This document shows positions 35,023-39,528 of a stretch of 39,528 nt of DNA, piece by piece; positions within the stretch are counted from its first letter, which is position 1, and each line of letters begins with the position of its first letter. The notes under the pieces were generated by a model, which ran no database searches, was not told where the DNA came from, and saw nothing but the letters and a program-made list of their open reading frames with translations. The position numbers and the translations under genes were made by a program. This DNA is from Mycoplasmopsis primatum ATCC 25948 (GTDB lineage: Bacteria; Bacillota_I; Bacilli_A; Mycoplasmatales; Metamycoplasmataceae). The stretch covers positions 1-39,528 of the forward strand of contig NZ_JNJV01000006.1 of NCBI RefSeq assembly GCF_000702785.1, in the 5' to 3' direction.

Positions 35023-35613
35023 ATGACTATCAAATCAAGAAAAAACGTGATCATCATATTCACAGGGCCTAGCGGAGTAGGCAAAGGTACAATTGAAAAA
35101 TATCTATTTGCTAATCCTGAATTAAGGTTAACACTTTCGTGTTCAGCAACTACTAGACAACCAAGAGTTAATGAAATTGATGGAATTCATTATTTTTTCA
35201 TTTCTAAGGAATGCTTTAAACAAAAAATTAATAATCATGAGTTTTTAGAATATAGCTTTCACTTTGATAATTTTTATGGCACTTTATATGATGAAATAGA
35301 CCGCATACATAATGCTAATAGGATTCCTTTTTTAGAAATTGAAACATTTGGGGCAAAACAAATTTTAAATAATGCTGATGTGCACAAAAAATATAAAGTT
35401 CTTACATTTTTTATTATGCCACCTAATATTGAAGAACTAAAAAATAGAATACTAAATCGCAACACTGAAAACGCTGATTCAGTTGAAAAAAGGATGCAAA
35501 AAGCAATTGATGAAATGAAAGACGCTAATTTATTTGAACATATTATTACAAATAATGATGCTCTTGAAGCAGCAAATGAAATCACAAATATTATTAAGAA
35601 AGAAATTAATTAA
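35023..35613 (+). CDS. gmk: Guanylate kinase
   Basis: A 196-residue enzyme that phosphorylates GMP to GDP with ATP. The P-loop is FTGPSGVGKGT (13-23); the GMP-binding part has LSCSATTRQPRVNEIDGIHYFF and FLEYSFHFDNFYGT; the lid has LKNRILNRNTENADSVEKRM. Full length. First gene of a five-gene cluster; the next ATG lies 2 nt after its stop. Confidence 0.97.
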   Translation: MTIKSRKNVIIIFTGPSGVGKGTIEKYLFANPELRLTLSCSATTRQPRVNEIDGIHYFFISKECFKQKINNHEFLEYSFHFDNFYGTLYDEIDRIHNANRIPFLEIETFGAKQILNNADVHKKYKVLTFFIMPPNIEELKNRILNRNTENADSVEKRMQKAIDEMKDANLFEHIITNNDALEAANEITNIIKKEIN

Positions 35614-35615
35614 TT

Positions 35616-36389
35616 ATGAAATATGGAAGAACATCTGATATTGGAACAAGAAGATTAGAAAACCAAGACGCTGTTGCTATTCTCACTAATAGTGATTTTT
35701 CATTATTGCTTTTGTGTGATGGAATGGGAGGTCACTATGGTGGTGGAATTGCTTCAAGCACAACCATTAGTATATTTGAAAAGGAATTTAAACAAAACTT
35801 TCCTGCATTAGATTCTAGCTCTATAGAGCCATTTGTAACTTGAATTAAAAATACTGTTAATGTATCTAAAAAAGAAATGATTAAAATTAGTGACCGCGAT
35901 GAAGCTAAACTAGATATGGGAACTACTGTAACTGGTGCTTTAATCAATACTAAAAAGAAATATGTCTTGATTTTTAATATTGGTGATTCACGAACTTTTG
36001 TGCTATCAACTAGTGGTGAATTAACACAAGTAACTGTTGACCATAATTATTTAAACCAGCTTATTTCTGAAGGCGTACCAGAAATTGAAGCAAAAAAATA
36101 TTGAAATCAAGCTTCATTAACATCAGCACTAGGTCCAGATAAGAGAACTAAACTTGAAATTTTAACGATAGGCAGCAATGATTATGATCGTATTTATAGC
36201 CTAATCTCAACTAGTGATGGTGCCCATGATTTTGTTCCTAAGCCGATATTTGAAAATATAGCAAGACAAAATAAAGACGCTGAAACACTAACTCGTGAAA
36301 TTATTGACTTTGCACTAAAAAACAATTCAACAGATAATGCAACGTGTGGAATGATCATTTTAGACAATCCACCTAAATGGAGGTCTTAA
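35616..36389 (+). CDS. PP2C-type Ser/Thr protein phosphatase
   Basis: A 257-residue metal-dependent phosphatase of the PrpC/Stp kind. SDIGTRRLENQDAV (7-20), LLCDGMGGHYGGG (32-44), MGTTVTGALI (101-110), NIGDSRTFVL (Asp124) and TSDGAHDFV give the metal-binding aspartates. It would dephosphorylate the targets of the kinase encoded next (1 nt away, TAATATG), the standard PrpC-PrkC pairing. Several TGA-Trp. Confidence 0.95.
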
Positions 36390-36390
36390 T

Positions 36391-37392
36391 ATGTCAATTA
36401 GAGCAGATAGCAGAATTTTTAAAAAATATAAAGTTTTACAAAAAATTGGCGAAGGTGGTTTTAGCGAAGTTTATAAGGTTGAATTATTAAGATCAGCATC
36501 TGCTATTAAAGAAATTTTCGCCTTAAAATATTTTGTCATTAAATCTGATGCTGACAGAGAAAACACTATTAAGCGTTTCAGGCAAGAAGCTTCTATTTTA
36601 GAAAAGGTTAAATCAAGTCATTTCCCTCGCTATGTTGATTCATATATTGCTAATGATGAGCAATTTTTAGTTATGGAGTACGTTGAAGGCAAAAACCTTA
36701 GAGAAATGATTAAAAGAAACGGTGTAATAGTGCCTACAAAAGCAATTAATTATATGAGTCAAATTTGTACTGCTATTCAAGAATTGCACTCAAATAATAT
36801 CATTCACCGTGACATTAAAAGCAATAATATTATCGTAACATCATCTAATGACATTAAAATCCTTGATTTTGGGCTCTCGCTTGATCCTAATAGTCAAAGA
36901 TATACGCAAGAGCAAAAAGTTGTTGGTTCGGTTTATTATATGGCTCCTGAGTTATGTAGAGCACACAATCAACCTACGCCAAAAACAGATATTTATGCAC
37001 TTGGAATTTTGCTTTACGAGATGCTAACAGGTGAATATCCTATTGCTGGTAAGGTGGCTCACGAAACCATTAAATTGCAAAAAACTGCACCTATGCCTAA
37101 ATTAACTGAAAAAATTCAAACCTCGCAGGCTTTGGAAAATGTGATTATAAAAGCAACAGCAAAAGAACCTTCTCAACGTTATGCAACAGCTTGAGAGATG
37201 TCAGAAGATCTTAAAACATCGTTATCTGAAAAAAGAGTTTTTGAAAAAGCATTAGATGCTAAAAAAATCAAGCCTAAAAAGACTACTACTGAAATAGTTA
37301 ATAGTAAAGGCTTTTTAATTGCTATGCTAACTATTTTTGGGGCATGTGTTTTGGCTGTTCTAATAGCAATTATAGTTTTATTAACTAAATAA
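36391..37392 (+). CDS. Ser/Thr protein kinase, no PASTA domains
   Basis: A 333-residue Hanks-type kinase. Glycine loop IGEGGFSEVYKV (19-30), Lys46 (ALKYF), Glu66, catalytic IIHRDIKSNN (137-146), DFG (159-161) and YMAPEL are all present, so it should be active. After a juxtamembrane linker comes a single TM segment (about 308-331) and only a few residues remain. The external PASTA domains of PrkC are absent. GGAGG precedes the ATG. A TGA-Trp lies at 37195. In Firmicutes such kinases act on cell division and translation factors. Confidence 0.95.
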
Positions 37393-37404
37393 AAAGGGGA
37401 TCTA

Positions 37405-38247
37405 TTGAAAGGTAAAATCTATTCAATTAATGCAGGCATATATACTATTAAAGACGAAAATAACCTTAGTCATAATTTACCAGCATTAGGTGTTCTTAGG
37501 CATCAGAATATCAAACCGTTAGTTGGCGATTATGTCGAGTTTGATGAGGATAAATATTTAACAAAAATCCTGCCTAGAAAAAATAATTTTGTGCGACCAG
37601 CGGTCGCTAATATTGATTATATTATTATAGTCATGTCGCTTAAAGAACCTACTTTTCAAAGTTTCTTAGTGGATAAATATATGTCATATATAGAAGCATA
37701 TAATATAGAGCCAATTTTATTTATTACAAAAACAGATTTATCAGCTGATAATATGTATAAAAATGAATATGAAAAATTAGGATATCAAGTTTATGAAATT
37801 AACTATAAAACAGATGAATGAGTAAAAAATATAAAACATCTTTTTGTTAATAAAACTAATGTTTTAATGGGACAAAGCGGTGTTGGAAAAACTACTATTA
37901 TAAATAAAATATCAGACAATAATTTTAAAACACAGGAGATTTCTAAATTTGCAAATAGAGGAAAACATACTACAAGAATAGTTTCTATAATTGATGTTTT
38001 TGAAAATGGACAAATTATTGACACACCCGGTTTTTCAAGTTTAGATATTAATCTAACACAAACTGAATTAGCTAATTCATTTAAACAATTTCGTGAACTT
38101 GGAAAATATTGTAAGTTTAAATCATGTTTGCACCTAAATGAACCAGAAGAGTTATGTAATGTTAAAATAGCATACAAAAATAAAATTGTTCCTGAATTTA
38201 GATATAAAAATTATTTAAAATTAATGCAAGAGGTTAAAAATGAATAA
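37405..38247 (+). CDS. rsgA: Ribosome biogenesis GTPase RsgA
   Basis: A 280-residue circularly permuted GTPase that helps mature the 30S subunit. An OB fold comes first (1-65), then G4 TKTD (108-111), then G1 MGQSGVGKTT (155-164), then DTPGF (206-210), confirming the permuted order; the zinc site is CKFKSCLH with Cys236, Cys241, His243 and Cys251. The start is a TTG at 37405 with AAAAGGGGA before it; no in-frame ATG covers the OB fold. It overlaps rpe by 8 nt. Phosphorylation of RsgA by PrkC is known in Bacillus, matching its place after the kinase. Confidence 0.95.
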
Positions 38248-38902
38248 GAATAGTAAATATGTCACTCCATCGTTATTAAATGTTGACAAAGCCAATAGAT
38301 TAGAAATGGCTAATAAGCTTATTAATCAAGGAATTAAATGAATACATTATGATGTTATGGATGGTCAATTTGTGCCAAATTATGCCATTGAATTAGATGA
38401 AATTAAAACTATTAATGAAAAAGGCTTAAAGCATTTTAAAGACGCTCATTTAATGGTTAATGATCCTTTAAAACTTATAGATGAGTTTAAAGATTATGTT
38501 GATATTGTCACAATTCATTATGAAGCAGTTAAACCAAAAGAATTATTAAAATTTGTAAAAACTAAAACTCACGATTACAGAATTGGTATAGCAATTAAAC
38601 CAGAAACACAAGTTGAAGAAATTACTGAATTACTGCCATATATACAGCTTGTGTTAGTTATGTCAGTAGAACCAGGAAAGGGCGGTCAAAAATTTATTGA
38701 TTCAGCCCTTGATAAGATCCGTAAGCTAAAACAACTAAGAATTCAAAATCAATATGATTATTTAATTCAAGTTGATGGAGGTATTAATAATATTACTGGA
38801 CCTTTATCATTCAAAGCAGGTGCTGATGCTTGTGTTGCTGGAACATTTATGGTTTCATGTCCAACAAAAGAAAGAATTAATTCAATTTTAGGCATTAAAT
38901 AA
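38240..38902 (+). CDS. rpe: Ribulose-phosphate 3-epimerase
   Basis: A 220-residue TIM-barrel enzyme interconverting ribulose-5-P and xylulose-5-P. It has TPSLLNVDKANR, IHYDVMDGQFVPN, FKDAHLMVNDP, IVTIHYEA, VLVMSVEPGKGGQKFI and IQVDGGIN, all metal- or phosphate-binding family blocks. The ATG overlaps the end of rsgA by 8 nt, with AGAGG upstream. Last gene of the gmk-rpe cluster. Confidence 0.96.
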
Positions 38903-38903
38903 T

Positions 38904-38937
38904 AAAAAATTAAGCTAAAAAGGCTTAATTTTTTTAT
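38904..38937 (+). terminator. Terminator of the gmk-rpe cluster
   Basis: AAAAAATTAAGC (38904-38915) pairs with GCTTAATTTTTT (38923-38934), loop of 7, directly after the rpe stop. Confidence 0.85.
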
Positions 38938-38980
38938 TGGATACATTCCATTCTTAGAATTTATGCTATAGCAAAAAAAT

Positions 38981-39079
38981 ATGTATTATACTATGGCAAA
39001 ATGGTACGAAAATAGTGGTAGCAATGCTGAAAATTATTCAAATTTTAGAATAATAGAGAAAGTTTTACATTGTAATTAA
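38981..39079 (+). other. Gene-poor stretch with a 32-codon ORF, possible gene remnant
   Basis: Between the rpe terminator and the transposase end (about 345 bp) there is no full gene. A short frame (starting MYYTMAKWYENSGSNAENY and ending HCN) has no ribosome-binding site. Because the DNA from its last codons onward matches the 3' end and terminator of the Res-like gene at 2.2 kb, it may be the decayed tail of a second such gene. This is weak: the coding parts upstream do not align convincingly by eye. Confidence 0.25.
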
Positions 39080-39150
39080 AAATCCAAAAATTCCATATAG
39101 TGCTATAAATCAGGTCTATATGGAATTTTTAAATTCTCAACTGGGAAACT
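39064..39150. repeat. Hairpin repeat, copy B (inverted relative to copy A)
   Basis: TTTACATTGTAATT, then AAAAATTCCATATA (39086-39099), a 17-nt loop, TATATGGAATTTTT (39117-39130) and AACTGGGAAACT (39139-39150). This is the reverse complement of the ordered blocks at 2161-2247. Both stem arms are identical to copy A; loop and spacers differ. Confidence 0.85.
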
Positions 39151-39230
39151 CGAAAAATATGTATTGTTAAAATTTTCTCTCTATTGCTTCTCACACTTCA
39201 TCATTTCCCGAGTTTCTGAGTTTTGAAGAA

Positions 39231-39281
39231 AAAAACGAAAAAGCCCTGTTATTTTTAATGTTTTTTCGCTTTTTCGTTTTT
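39231..39281 (-). terminator. Terminator of the transposase gene
   Basis: AAAAACGAAAAAGC (39231-39244) pairs perfectly with GCTTTTTCGTTTTT (39268-39281), and the minus-strand arm ends in a T run just past the transposase stop. Confidence 0.75.
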
Positions 39282-39528
39282 TTACATACAATTTTTTAGT
39301 ATTTTATTTATTTCTTCAAACTCTCTTTTAACATTTCCATCGGGAGATGTTTGGGCAAATGATTGCTCTATAATTTGACCATTTCTTAATTTAGATGTGA
39401 TTGTGCAAGCATTAAGTAGATCAACTAAGCTAGCATTTGTGTATTTCTGAATTACTCCATTATCTTCATAGAATTTATTTAATTTGTATAAGGTAAGTTT
39501 GAGAACAACAAGGGCAATAAAATTAAGT
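39282..39528 (-). mobile_element. IS transposase C-terminus (IS1634/IS4-like), cut by window edge
   Basis: The last 81 codons of a gene entering from the right edge. LNFIALVVLKLTLYKLNKFY followed by YTNASLVDLLNACTITSKL and a SPDGNVKREFEEINKIL tail resembles the C-terminal end of IS1634-type (IS4 superfamily) transposases found in mycoplasmas. The catalytic residues lie outside the window. The terminal inverted repeat of the element should lie left of 39282, but I could not identify it. Moderate confidence because only the tail is visible. Confidence 0.6.

Noticed and set aside
39139-39150. AACTGGGAAACT as the terminal inverted repeat of the IS element
   Set aside because: The same block lies beside the Res-like gene end at 2161-2172 with no transposase, so it belongs to the shared hairpin module; the true IS end was not found.

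Overview
The window is mollicute (Mycoplasma sensu lato) chromosome. It is strongly AT-rich, and nearly every long gene reads through in-frame TGA codons where its family has tryptophan (ParE, MnmG, DnaE, MetRS, FtsY), so the code is translation table 4 (UGA = Trp). Lipoproteins with mycoplasma-type signal peptides, a very compact gene set and a BspA-like surface lipoprotein fit the hominis-group mycoplasmas. I cannot name the species from sequence alone. All coding coordinates below are merged across UGA-Trp codons.

Layout. 1-1.4 kb: rplJ-rplL on the minus strand behind a long structured leader with an attenuator-like hairpin. 1.4-2.15 kb: a plus-strand BspA-like leucine-rich-repeat lipoprotein. 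2.2-6.4 kb, minus: a large protein related to type III restriction (Res) subunits whose catalytic motifs are largely eroded, then an RNase H and a Cof-type HAD phosphatase. 6.5-11.1 kb, minus: topoisomerase IV (parE-parC). 11.3-13.2 kb, minus: peptide deformylase followed by a CvpA-like membrane protein. 13.3 kb, plus: rsmD, whose stop overlaps that of a convergent membrane protein. 15-16.8 kb, minus: a MATE-type transporter. 16.9-19.2 kb, minus: mnmG-rlmH. 19.4-23.3 kb, plus: dnaE and a stand-alone 5'-3' exonuclease. 23.3-25.8 kb, minus: a lipoprotein, rpmG, and ftsY-ylxM.

25.9-28.4 kb (minus) is the main accessory island: a type II restriction-modification unit closely resembling HaeIII (C5-cytosine methyltransferase, then restriction enzyme). 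It is preceded by a small HTH protein and by a short ORF that may be the stump of another restriction enzyme. Its tryptophans are mostly TGG, unlike its neighbours, which suggests acquisition from a standard-code donor. 28.4-33.5 kb, minus: an ABM-domain protein and the operon secG-rnr-trmN6-like-metS. 33.7-38.9 kb, plus: a two-TM membrane protein, then gmk-PP2C-Ser/Thr kinase-rsgA-rpe, tightly packed with overlaps. 38.9-39.5 kb: intergenic debris and the 3' end of an IS transposase.

Themes. Several operon-first genes (dnaE, def, parE, ftsY, possibly gmk and mnmG) have a -10 box 6-10 nt before the start codon and no Shine-Dalgarno, so they are probably leaderless. About 90 bp containing a perfect 14-bp-stem hairpin occurs twice in inverted orientation, at 2.2 kb and 39.1 kb. 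I do not see a clearly novel multi-gene system. The best leads are the eroded but full-length Res-like protein, the HaeIII-like island with its flanking remnants, and the rplJ leader.
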